Assembly (NCBI GenBank): GCA_029747015.1
Contig: JAKOGI010001357.1
Coordinates: 186,001 to 250,000, forward strand
Direction of reading: 5' to 3'
Length of the DNA: 64,000 bases
DNA from: Carnegiea gigantea
Lineage: Eukaryota > Streptophyta > Magnoliopsida > Caryophyllales > Cactaceae
Every line of letters begins with the position of its first letter. Position 1 is the first letter of the stretch. Position numbers and translations under genes: made by a program. The notes beneath the pieces were generated by a model that had not been told where the DNA came from, did not search any database, and was given only the letters and a program-made list of their open reading frames with translations. This document shows positions 21,193 through 31,869 of this stretch, in pieces.

Positions 21193-21769
21193 CTTTCATC
21201 GATTTTATGCACCATTTTCCCCCACCTCCCCGCCCTCCAAACTTATAGAAGGTTAATTAGAACTCTTCCCTTCACGATACAAGGGATGAGTCAAACAACA
21301 TGTCCATGTACTTAAACAACAATGTTATTTTCATTATTAAGATTGGATCTTATGATGCAATTTGTATCTATTGTTTTTAAAGATTTACATATATGTACCA
21401 TTTTCTCATGTAATAGTAAATGTTTATTAATGAAATTTCCAAGTAATTGATTAGAGAGAAGATGAAACATCTTTTCAAGCGCAAATAAAGAGGGTTATAT
21501 GCATGTTAGAAGGCAAAATTAACTAAATATGATTAATATCGTAACAAATAAAGTTATGACACTTGGTAAAAAAAAAAAATGAAAAGTTACTTAATTTTAG
21601 ATATAGTTATAAAAATACATAGACAGATTCCTTCTACACTACTAAGCTGCTTTTCTTTCACTTCGAGGCTAATAATATAAGTGCTTATATTACTATTAAA
21701 ATTTAAATATCCATACAAATGTGCGGACATAAACTAGTATATTTTTAGTATGAACATGGACATTATAGT

Positions 21770-22480
21770 TCATATTATGAGATATAATATTTACTTAAGA
21801 GTTGTATTATATCTTTTGGTGAGTTGTGATATATGTTTAATGAGTTGCACATTATGTAATCTTTTCAGCTGTTTTAGCATATCTTTTTCTAAACTCGTAT
21901 TTAAAAATGCGTGCTTAAAAGTTTTAGTGCTTGGTATTATGCCTTTTCAGTGAGCTTTTACATAATATTTTGTTGAGCTATGACATACATTAGTAAGCAA
22001 AAACTTGACAAAACTATTTTCTAGTGGTTTGTACTTTCTTGAGTGAGTTATGGTAGACATATTGTGAGTTATTAGATATATTTAGCGATCAATACGATTT
22101 AGTGAGCAATACTAATTATTCATATTAAAAAATGAGGGAGCAAACAATATAATATACAATTTTAGTGAGCACATTCTTGTTCGTATTTTGAGATATGATA
22201 TGTTCTTAGTGAATTGCACTATAACTTTTTCTGAGTTGTGACATATGTGTAAGTGATACTATATATTTATTTTCTAATTTGCTATGATATACCTTTTGGT
22301 TGAAGTTTTCAGTTCACTTGTACTCTTACTTTTCAGTGAGCCACTATTATTATGTTCTTAGGTGCTAGAATATATATATAATTAGCGAGCAATTACTTGA
22401 AAATTTTACATTCCATTGATTTAACGACATCTTTCTGTGAGTTATGACATATATTTAGTGAGTTATCATATCATCATATC
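21770..22480 (+). repeat. Degenerate GTGAG/ATATAT repeat block, left
   Basis: Variants of TTTAGTGAGTTATGACATAT recur many times with loose spacing of about 20-60 bp, for example near 21818, 22036, 22090, 22165 and 22449. No coding frame. The same motif fills 23815-24545. Confidence 0.6.
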
Positions 22481-22636
22481 ATATGTATAATATAAAACTG
22501 AATAAGTTAAATAGTGATAACATTTGCCATATTATCATTGGTCGCTTAATTTTCAATAAAAAAATATGATTTTGTGACACCTAATAAATGATCTTAGGCA
22601 TGTTATTAAATTCAACATTCGTTCATCAATCCATTA

Positions 22637-23735
22637 CTAGTGAGAATCCCGTGCGTTGCACGGACATGTATTATTTTTTAGTAGTTGATGTGTTGTTTTT
22701 AATATTAAGTGTGTTGTTTTTGACTAATCATAAATATTGTTTTTTGAGAATTAATGTGTTTGCGATTTGTGTACGTTGGTATATAACATCATACATCTTC
22801 ATACATTAAGGTCATCTTAATTCTAATCACTAGGCTCTTTTTTGGTTTGATTGCTTTAACAAATACGACATTCAAATTAGTTTTGCACTCCAACGAACCT
22901 TTCTATTAAGTTATTGTTCATAACTTTGATGATTTTATACCTGAAAGTCAAATTTCACATTTAAGAGTAAAAAATAAAATAAATGATAAATATATTTATC
23001 ATCTTAGTTTCACGTATAATGAAACAAAATGTTACGGACGCTAATTGTAAACATTGACATTTAATAAAAATATTAATATTAACTTCCTATTCAATAAACT
23101 TCAGTTTGGATGATTAACCATAAAAGTAGATATGTGACTCCCAAATTTGATTAGCTCATTAACCACAATATATTTATTGATCAGTAATTCTATAATTAAA
23201 ACAAAGAAAACAATTAATATAGTAACCAATAAAAACATAACAAATGTTACTCTCACAATAACTTATTTAGTTTTATATAATAGATATGATACTAAATCAT
23301 GCAATTATCATTGGTTGTCTTCTATGTTATAAAGATATTCGACAATTTAAGAGTTACTAATTAGTATATTGACTTTGAATATAATATTGTGCATCAAAAG
23401 ATTATTAATAATGTTGAATTAGAATGTAAAATCGAATCGTATGTAAAGTAATTTTATTCTGAATTTAAAAAATGAAACAAATATCTATATTGTTCTTTAA
23501 TAAAATTTTAACTGATTATTATTTCTAATTAAGTCATGGAACCGAATTTTTTTCCCTCCTTTTTTGTTTGGTAAGTTATCATATACCAATCTTTTATTTA
23601 TGTATTGTCAGTTTTTCTTTTTTGAAGATGATTAAATGGCTTCAATTAAACCAAATTTTTTACTTATTTATATTTTTAATAAATTTTCAAAATGTATATT
23701 AACTTATGACTGTGTGAAGCACGAGATCTACCTAG
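22637..23735. mobile_element. Segment bounded by two outward-facing Helitron-like 3' ends
   Basis: At the left, read on the minus strand, a hairpin CCGTGC-AAC-GCACGG (22649-22663) is followed eight bases on by CTAG and then T. At the right, on the plus strand, a weaker hairpin around GTGTGAAGCAC (23712-23722) is followed by CTAG (23732-23735) and T. A GC hairpin a few bases before CTRR, with insertion before T, is the Helitron 3' signature. No 5' TC end or Rep/helicase frame was seen. It may be two truncated copies or an element with inverted ends. Confidence 0.5.
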
Positions 23736-23814
23736 TATATTTAGTAGGTTGAACTACATTTGTATTATACTAATTAAATATAATAAAGCCACTCTTATGT
23801 CATTAAGAAACAAA

Positions 23815-24545
23815 GAATGAGCCATGATATATATTTAATGTGTAATGGTACATGTTTAGGGAGCTATAACGTATATCTAGTAAGTTGTACTATGTACTAT
23901 AGTCACCAAATACAATACAAACGCTATTATGTTATAATAAAAAAAGACTGAGCCATTGTAAAACTCAAAAATTGAAAACATCATTTCATGGTGATTTGCA
24001 CTATTTCTTTTAGTGAGGTATTTTATTGATTTAGTAGCTGTGATATGTATTTAGTGAGCTATGCAAGATTTGGTGATTAATATGATTTTGTGAGCAACAT
24101 TGACTATTATTAATTAAAAAAAATGAGTAAGCAAAACAATATGACATATAATTTTAGTGGGCACATATGCATTCTTCTCTATATTTTGAGGTATGATATT
24201 TTTTTAGTAAGCTACAATGTAAATTTTACTGAACTATGGTGTAAGCAATACTTGATATTTTGTGAGCAATACTTGATATTCATGTTCTAAGGTGTTGCGA
24301 TGTAACCTTTTGTTAGCTAAAGTATAAGATTTTTCAAATGTGTGAGAATGACAAATTTAAAAAGTTACAGTCACTTGTACTCTGAATTTTGTAGGAGCTA
24401 CTTGTATTATATTTTTGCAAGCTATAATATACATTTAGGGAGAAAATACTTGAAAATTTTGTATTTTATTAATCTGTACTATGACTTTTACTGGGTTATG
24501 ATATATATATACTTAGTTAGTTACAATATATATTTAGTAAGCTAC
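23815..24545 (+). repeat. Degenerate GTGAG/ATATAT repeat block, right
   Basis: The same motif family as 21770-22480, with TTTAGTGAGCTATG-like units near 23870, 24046 and 24519. The two blocks flank the Helitron-like segment. Confidence 0.55.
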
Positions 24546-24729
24546 TCTATTTTTGATGAGTCGGATAATATCTATATTATACTCACTAGATATTGTACAA
24601 ATGTTTAGCATATACACATATTACGTACACCATGAGTTTATCTTGTACATTATTAATTATTGGAGTAAATTTTGCTGGTAATGTATATGTATCTGCATAT
24701 GTATGTATGTAAGTGTGTGGGTGTCTATA

Positions 24730-24734
<5 letters not shown>

Positions 24735-24813
<79 letters not shown>

Positions 24814-24998
24814 ATATATATATATATATATATATTTGTGTGTGTTGTGTGTGTATATATATATATAGACACACACACAGACACACAGAGATATATACAC
24901 ATATACAGATATATATACATACATGCATGCATACATGCATGCATACATACATACATACATACATATATATATAATTCATATATATACACACATACACA

Positions 24999-25043
<45 letters not shown>

Positions 25044-25055
25044 CTATATATATAT

Positions 25056-25111
<56 letters not shown>

Positions 25112-25162
25112 TACATACATACATACATATATAATATATATATTATATATATATATATATAT

Positions 25163-25224
<62 letters not shown>

Positions 25225-25232
25225 GTGTATAC

Positions 25233-25287
<55 letters not shown>

Positions 25288-25288
25288 G

Positions 25289-25319
<31 letters not shown>
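24735..25319. repeat. Compound microsatellite (AT, GT/AC, ATAC/ATGC)
   Basis: About 585 bp of (AT)n, (GT)n, (AC)n, (GATA-like) and (CATA/CATG)n tracts. A (TG)n tract at about 25186-25221 faces an (AC)n tract at 25236-25274, giving an inverted pair. Tyr/Ile- and Val/Cys-rich frames here are repeat artefacts. Confidence 0.95.
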
Positions 25320-25345
25320 GCTCACCATTGTAAAAAATATCGGAT

Positions 25346-25395
25346 TATTATTATTATTATTGTTGTTATTATTATTATTATTATTATTGTTATTG
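25346..25395. repeat. ATT trinucleotide microsatellite
   Basis: Mostly (ATT)n with GTT interruptions. Confidence 0.9.
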
Positions 25396-25559
25396 TCATT
25401 ATTTGTTGATTGTATGTAATATTTTGTTGAACTTTTAGTGAGTAATAACTTTTTGTTAAAATAACACTAGCAAACGTTATATATCATTTGTGTTATGTGT
25501 GTTTACATGCCAAAGAAACTCATATGTTTTTTTACCTTTTAGTCAAAATAAAATAATGA

Positions 25560-26240
25560 ATTGATTTGATCTTATTCACTGTGACATATGGGGCATATTG
25601 TGTCAAATTTTTTGATGCCCAATAATTTCTCAACATAGTTGATGAAGCTAGCCAGGGTGTTCGGTTTATTTAACGAATGGGAAAAGTGAGGCATCACAAC
25701 TTCTTTATGGACTTTTGTGTTATAGCTGACTCACAATTTGGTGCTAACTTGAAAATTGTTAGGAGTAATAATGGTTATGAATTCTCATCTAACCCTATGA
25801 AAAGGTTTTATAGAGAAAAGGGGATTTACTAATCAAATGAGTTGTATTGATACTCCTCAACCAAACGGTATGGCTGAAAGAAAACACCAACATATCTTTA
25901 ATATAACAAGGGCTTTGAGATTGCAAGCCTATCTTCTAATAGAGTTTTGGGGATAGTGTGCTTTAACTGCTGCCTATATTATTAATAGAACTCCTTTGGT
26001 TTCTCTTCAAAGGAAAAACTCCTTACGAGATCCTGTTTAATGTTAACCCTCCCATGATCATTTGCGTATCTTTGGGTCATTATGTTACACTTATAATTTT
26101 CAAAGGCTAAAAGATAAATTTGGTGCCAGAAGTACGAGGTGTATTTTCCTGGGATATCCTTTCGGAAAAAGGTGGAATGTATAAGATGTAGAGACGGGGG
26201 AAATATTTATGAGCCGGGATCTGATTTTTCGTTAAGAAGT
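25560..26240 (+). pseudogene. Copia remnant: integrase fragment
   Basis: Over several frames: R-S-N-N-G-Y-E-F near 25760 (second catalytic Asp changed to Asn), then D-T-P-Q-P-N-G-M-A-E-R-K-H near 25850 with the catalytic Glu, and T-A-A-Y-I-I-N-R-T-P near 25975. A TAG replaces a Trp codon near 25953. The parts before (gag, protease, zinc finger, 5' LTR) are not seen and are presumably lost. Confidence 0.8.
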
Positions 26241-26613
26241 TTTTCCTTTTATTAAAGACACAGCCAAAAGGAGTTGTGAAATGAAGATTTTTGGGCAGCA
26301 AGGCAATGTGTTCATTGAAGATAACTTGGGGATGATTTTGTGAGGCCAAACAAGCCTAGACTAGTTGCAGCAACACCAAACCCAAGTACCTTGGGTAAGC
26401 AAGTTCAACCTGCCACAATCGAGAGCCAGCAGGGGAGGTGTCTGCTGGAGTGGGACCGCAAGAACCTATTGGTAACAATGGGGCACATGCAGAATGTGGG
26501 CCAAGAAAAGTAGTTGATCAAAATGGGCTACACAAGCCCAGTGAGTTTTTGGACAAGGGGAGCCTACTCTAGCGGCTCTGCCATAAGAGAAGAGGCTCAG
26601 AAAGCTTGTTTAT

Positions 26614-27560
26614 TTGAAGGTTTGTTTGTGTTATTCAGCAAGTCCAAGAGACCATTCTTCGTTAATAAAGGCTTCACTATCATTCCATATGGTCTCTTCA
26701 GGTAACCCTTATCCTACAGCTCATTATGTTACTTGCGTTAAATTTTCTAATGCATGTAATTTTTATTTAGCTACTATTGCTAAAACTGCAGAAACAAAAT
26801 TTTTGGTTGAGATATTGAATGAACTAAAGTGGCAAGAAGCCATGGCTAAACAAATTGAAGCTCTTGAAGTAAAGAACACATGGAACATTAAGGAGTTGCC
26901 ACTAGGAAAGCAACCCATTAATTTCAAATGGATATTCAAAGTCAAGTACAAGGCCAATGGATGCATAGAAAGGTATGGGGCTCATTTGGTGATTTAAAGG
27001 GGATGAACAAATAGAAGGTTTCAGCTATAACGAATCATTTGCTATAGTAGCTAAGATTATCAGTGTAAGGACATTTCTTGCAACAGCTACAACGAAAGAA
27101 TGGGATTTACATCAAATGGACATCAACAACACTTTACTGCATGGAGAACTCGATGAGGATGTCTATATGACAATACCGCCAGGTTTTCGCACATCCAACC
27201 CGAACAAAGCATGCCGGCTACGTAAGTCTCTTTATGGTTTAAAGTAGGCATCTCGTTAGTGGTTTGCAAAACTCTCTTCAAAATTGTTATAGTATAGTTT
27301 TTATCGATCCTATGTAGATTATTCACTTTGTACCTACAAAAAGGGGGGAAAATGCATAGCATTACTGGTATATGTGGATGATGTTGTTCTCACAGGTAAT
27401 GATTCGAAGCTATGTGCAGACTTCAATGCATGTTTGGACAAATGTTTCATATCAAGGATGTTAGCACTCTTAAATATTTTTCCAGAATTGAGGTTAGAAG
27501 AAATTCCTAAGGATTGTTTATGCCAATGAAAATATGCCTTGGAGATAATTGATGAGTGTG
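26614..27560 (+). pseudogene. Copia remnant: reverse transcriptase fragment
   Basis: Starts with L-K-W-Q-E-A-M-A-K-Q-I-E-A-L and K-W-I-F-K-V-K-Y (open to 26997), then continues in other frames with Q-M-D-I-N-N-T-L-L-H-G-E-L near 27120, L-R-K-S-L-Y-G-L-K near 27220 and Y-V-D-D-V-V-L-T-G-N-D at 27371. Many stops. It keeps the catalytic Asp pair but cannot be expressed. Confidence 0.82.
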
Positions 27561-27839
27561 GTCTTCTAGGATTTAAGCTAGTCGATTTTCCTTTTAAGAG
27601 TAACCAAAATTTGCTTTGGCTTTGGAAAAGTCTTTGAGTGATCCAACTCTGTATTGATGATTGGTGGAAGGACTAATTTATCTCACTATCACTCACCCAG
27701 AACTACATATACGGTTGACATTTTGTCTTAATTTATACAAGGTTCCAAGGAAGATCATATGGAGGCAGCTCATTGAGTTTTGAGATATTAAAAAGGCAAT
27801 CCTAGATAATGAATTTTATTACAAAGTGATTAAGATCTA

Positions 27840-28320
27840 TAGGTCTATGGTTAATGTGACTTTGATTGGGGAGCATGTCTGCTAATCAGAGATTCGTTAA
27901 TCGTGTATCTTATAACTCTTAGTGGATCAGCTATGGCATGGAAGACAAAGAAGCCGGGGATGATGTCTTGTTCACCAACAGAGGTAGAATATAGAGCTAT
28001 GGCTATTGTCACTAGTGAGATGATTTGGATTAAGTCCATCTTAGTGGCAATGGAATACTCTTAGGTAAACCTATGAGGTTCTTTTGTTATAATCAGGTGG
28101 CCCTCCACATTGCGAAGAATCCCTATCACATGAAAGGACAGAACATATGGAGATAGATTATCATTTTGTGTGAGAGAGGCTAGTCTCAGGTGATCTTATT
28201 ATAGGTTATATACCTTCAAAGTGTTAAATTACAGGCATCTTTACCAAAGCACTTGGTAAGCAGCAATTTCATTTTTTATGAGATAAGCTGGGCATGATAG
28301 ACCCTCTCGCTCCACCTTGA
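27840..28320 (+). pseudogene. Copia remnant: RNase H fragment
   Basis: Degraded RNase H followed by a recognisable C-terminus: H-I-A-K-N-P near 28110, I-E-I-D-Y-H-F-V near 28150, G-I-F-T-K-A-L-G-K-Q near 28240 and D-K-L-G-M-I-D-P-L-A-P near 28285. These belong to the polyprotein end of a Copia lineage other than the dimer at 1-11433. Confidence 0.8.
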
Positions 28321-28328
28321 GGGGGTAG

Positions 28329-28555
28329 TATTAAGGAGATAAGATATAATGAAAATACTTTTTGTATTCAGTTTTCCAATTATCTTCTTTGAAGTGATTG
28401 AAAATTATTTCCTTTCCTTATTGGATGAGTTAGGCATAGGGTTTATCAAGAAAGTATATATATTCTTTGTATTTAATCAAAGGTCATTCGGCCAATAGAG
28501 CAGTGAAGAAAAGGATTTGAATTGCCGCAAACCTTTATTGGTTCATATTTTCTTA
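28329..28555 (+). repeat. Probable Copia 3' LTR (right edge unsure)
   Basis: It follows the polypurine tract TTGAGGGGGTAG directly after the RNase H end. It begins TATTAAGGAGATAAG, probably a mutated TGTT start. No second copy is in the window to fix the right edge. Confidence 0.45.
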
Positions 28556-28873
28556 TCGACTTCTATTTATTTTATTTAGAAACAACATGCAAAAGTATCC
28601 CATGAAACACAAATTATATGAAAGAGACTTACAATCATGTAAAGAAAAATGCAAAAACACAATTTTGCTAAGCACAAGGATAAAGAGAGATTGAGGACAT
28701 AAAGGAGATTGAGGAATTTTTTTTTCCCCGACCATTGTAACTGCTGTAAGCTAGGTGCAAAGTACAAAGTTGCAACACTAGATAACACCCACAAAACCAA
28801 ACACTTAACTCTATGTGACAACACCAAAACCATACAAGACTATCTAGTAAGATAATTTTAAACCAACTACGGT
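28556..28873. other. Unassigned AT-rich spacer
   Basis: Nothing recognisable apart from short frames. Confidence 0.4.
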
Positions 28874-29478
28874 TAGGACTATCAAAAGTTAACCTGACAT
28901 GATTATCGATCTAAATTGAAGGGTTTTGGTAAACATTTTTCAGCCCATTCAATTAGTTGATTTGATAAGTTGAACCAATTTAATTAATTTAATTAGGTTC
29001 AGATTAGGAATTTTGAAATGAAAAATTGCCTATTTAACCTATTTACTTAAATGGATTAAATCAATTGACCAGTTTATCTACTTACCATATATTTTTTGGT
29101 GGGAATTTTGAAAGTGTGTGGTTGGTCAATTCAATTTGTTTTCTGGGGTTATGATTCGTGTAGATCATGGACAATGGTTGCATTATGATGAATTGATGAT
29201 ATATTGAATTCAAAAGATTAATTTATTATATTTCATAATCATACTTTAGTCAAAATATTAAGCAGGTAAATGGATAATCGGATAACTTGAACATGACCTG
29301 TTTGTGTTGTACAGGTTAACAGGTAAATTTCAGGTCAACCAGTTTGAAAAATAAATAGGTGTAGGTTAGAGTTTTCAACCCGTTTAATGAACGGGTTAGG
29401 TTCAGGTCAAGCATTCTTAACTTGTTTAAATTCAACACAAATGCAAACTCAATCCGACCTAATCTATTTGACAGCTCA
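28874..29478. mobile_element. Possible hAT-like non-autonomous element
   Basis: The left end TAGGACTATCAAA and the right end (reversed) TGAGCTGTCAAAT resemble each other and the end of the element at 18183. Subterminal GGTTAGGTTCAGGTCAA and ACCCG-type motifs are similar in kind. No 8-bp target duplication was found, so the ends may be eroded. Confidence 0.4.
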
Positions 29479-29924
29479 CCGACAACCAATGACTTATACA
29501 AGAAAATTTGACTCCAGTGACACTCATCAACTAAGATGTCCAACCAGGGATATTAGCTCATGGAGCATTGAGCCTTTGAGAAGGAAATTATGGTTTACGG
29601 GAGAGTTCAAAACTTTCATATTTGCTCGATCAGTTGGATTTGTTACTCTCTTTTTGTTTTTCTATTTTTCTTTGATGATAGGGAAATTGGTGCAATAAAA
29701 AGCAACTAAGGATAGACATATTTTTTTAAAACTAAGAGTATACATAGTATCATAACGGGCCTAAGCTAAGCTAATTGATGTAACACACATGTTGTTCATA
29801 ACATATCTAAAATATGCAGATTAAAGTGGTCTTTCCAACACATTTGTTGTACATTCTCTAAATTTGAAAGTGGTCTTCAAAACACATATTGTATATTATA
29901 TAAATTAGAAAGTAATATGGGTAT
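29479..29924. other. Unassigned AT-rich spacer
   Basis: Contains a short open frame (29387-29698) without recognisable similarity. No other signal. Confidence 0.4.
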
Positions 29925-30832
29925 TGTTAGCTTTGTTAAGCTTATAATATGTTTTGTTAACATGTTCTGATGAAAGAGAAAATGGATTTGGTCTATTAGT
30001 ATATGTATCATGTTATATTTGAACCTATCTTAATGTTTCTGTTATTTAAATGTGTTATGATTATAAGTAGATATTGACATAATTGATTTATTTTTGAATA
30101 TTTTGGTATTCAAAGTTGAATATATGATCTTTATATTAAAATTTGAAAACCAAATCTTGAGATAATATTATGTTTCTTTATATGTCAATATCTTTGAAAA
30201 TGTCAAGATTTGCTTAATTATAATAACATCTTTTGAGCTTATTTTTTCAAAGATTGTTGCTACTGAAAATCAGCTTCTAGATAATTAGCTTAACAAGATA
30301 TTCAGCTAAAATAAGTCAAGTAGCTATTGGGAATAAAGGTGACAAACATTCAGTGAAGCTGCAAAATTCAAGGGCTTGAAAGACGAATCTCAAGGCCTTG
30401 AAATTATATTAAAGATCATCCTGCGTTTTTAAAGCACCGGTCATTTTCCTAATGATCTCCCAACCTCTCCAACATCATTTCCTATAAATACGGAGCCATT
30501 TGCAGCTGAAGATGATAGAAGAAACAGAGCTACACTTGTAAATCAAGAAGAAGACGTTGAGTGAACTTCATACATCGAGCTTATATTGGCATATTTATTG
30601 TGTCTATTTACTTCTTGCTATAAAGTGTATCTTATTATCTTTTTTTATATTGGGTTGGCTTGATTAGTCAGAGGGCTAACTATATAAGTATGGTTGATGA
30701 GCAACGCGTATATTAGGGTACCTAGAGTTGTAGGGTTAACTCATAGGTTGTATAATTAGTGAGTCATGTGTAATCGACTGACCTAATAAAGAAAAAAGGT
30801 TCGAAATCCCATCAACGACGGGCGCTCGTGGG
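29925..30832 (+). repeat. Sirevirus-like 5' LTR, truncated
   Basis: Starts TGTTAGCTTTGTTAAGC. Collinear with 31595-31869 and 43368-43998 of the other LTR and departs from it near 30832 (GGGCGCTCGTGGG). It contains a TATAAATA-like box near 30483. Confidence 0.78.
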
Positions 30833-31594
30833 ATCTTGTTGTTAGTGAATAATTGAAAATCAAGAGTTTGAATTTCTATTTCAGTAATATGAATGGAAAT
30901 CAAAATTTGAATTTTTACCAAATAGAAGGTGATGTTATCAAAATAATGATTTACTTCTTATTTAAAAAATTTTGATTTTCAAATTTTTAAATTTCAATTT
31001 GCTTAATTATCTTTAGAAGGTGAGCATGATTAATACTACGTCATATCTTATGCTATTATGTCATGTGATTATCTTTGTACATAAATGATATGTTGTCTAT
31101 GATCTCAATATATTTGTCCATAATGTTATGCTCCTTAGTATTTACATAAATGATATTGCTTCTTTCTATAATGGAAAATTATATTACTTGATGATTTTTC
31201 GATAATCTTAATTTACTGTAGAAGGGGGAGAATTATTGCATTAATGCTCTTGCATGTTGATCACCTTGCGATGATCATGAGAATATCAAGTCAATACATG
31301 CATGTTAGGATACATTATTTGATCAAAATGTTAGCATTTAATCCCTTATATTTTTTATGAGTGCCATACATTGAGGGGGAGCATCTTTATATGTCATTGA
31401 TTTGTTAAGGGGGAGCTATATGTGTTTGCCATAATTTTTTATATGCTTCAAGTTTTCTTTCTCCTTCTTTTGCTACTTTTCAATGAAATACAAAAAGCGG
31501 GAAAAGTATTTGGAAAACTTTCATGGTATTCATTCAAAATTATATTGATATGTTATTTTTATTGGGTCTTGTCTTTCATCAAAAAGGGGGAGAT
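30833..31594 (+). other. Sirevirus-like internal remnant with repeated polypurine tracts
   Basis: Non-coding, AT-rich. AGGGGGAG occurs at 31223-31230, 31374-31381, 31408-31415 and 31585-31592. Confidence 0.7.
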
Positions 31595-31869
31595 TGCTAC
31601 CTTTCTTAAGCATACAATATGTTTTATTAATATATTTTGATGAAAGATAAAAAGGAGTTGGTCTATTAGTATATTTATCATGTTATACTTGGACATATCT
31701 TAGTGTTTCTATTACCTAAATGTGTTATGATTATAAGTAGATATTGACATAATTGATTTTATATTTGAGATAGTTGAGTATTCAAACTTGAATATGTGAT
31801 CTTTATATTCAAATTTGAATACTGAATCTTAAGATAATATTATGATTCTCTATATGTCAATATCTTTGA
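31595..31869 (+). repeat. Sirevirus-like 3' LTR, part 1
   Basis: Starts TGCTACCTTTCTTAAGC after the purine tract AAAAAGGGGGAGAT. It runs to the TTTGA target duplication of the Gypsy insertion (31865-31869). Confidence 0.8.

Noticed and set aside
24657..25409. Open frames of up to 143 residues on both strands
   Set aside because: They are translations of AT, GT and AC microsatellites (Tyr/Ile, Val/Cys, His/Thr repeats), open only because the repeats lack stops.
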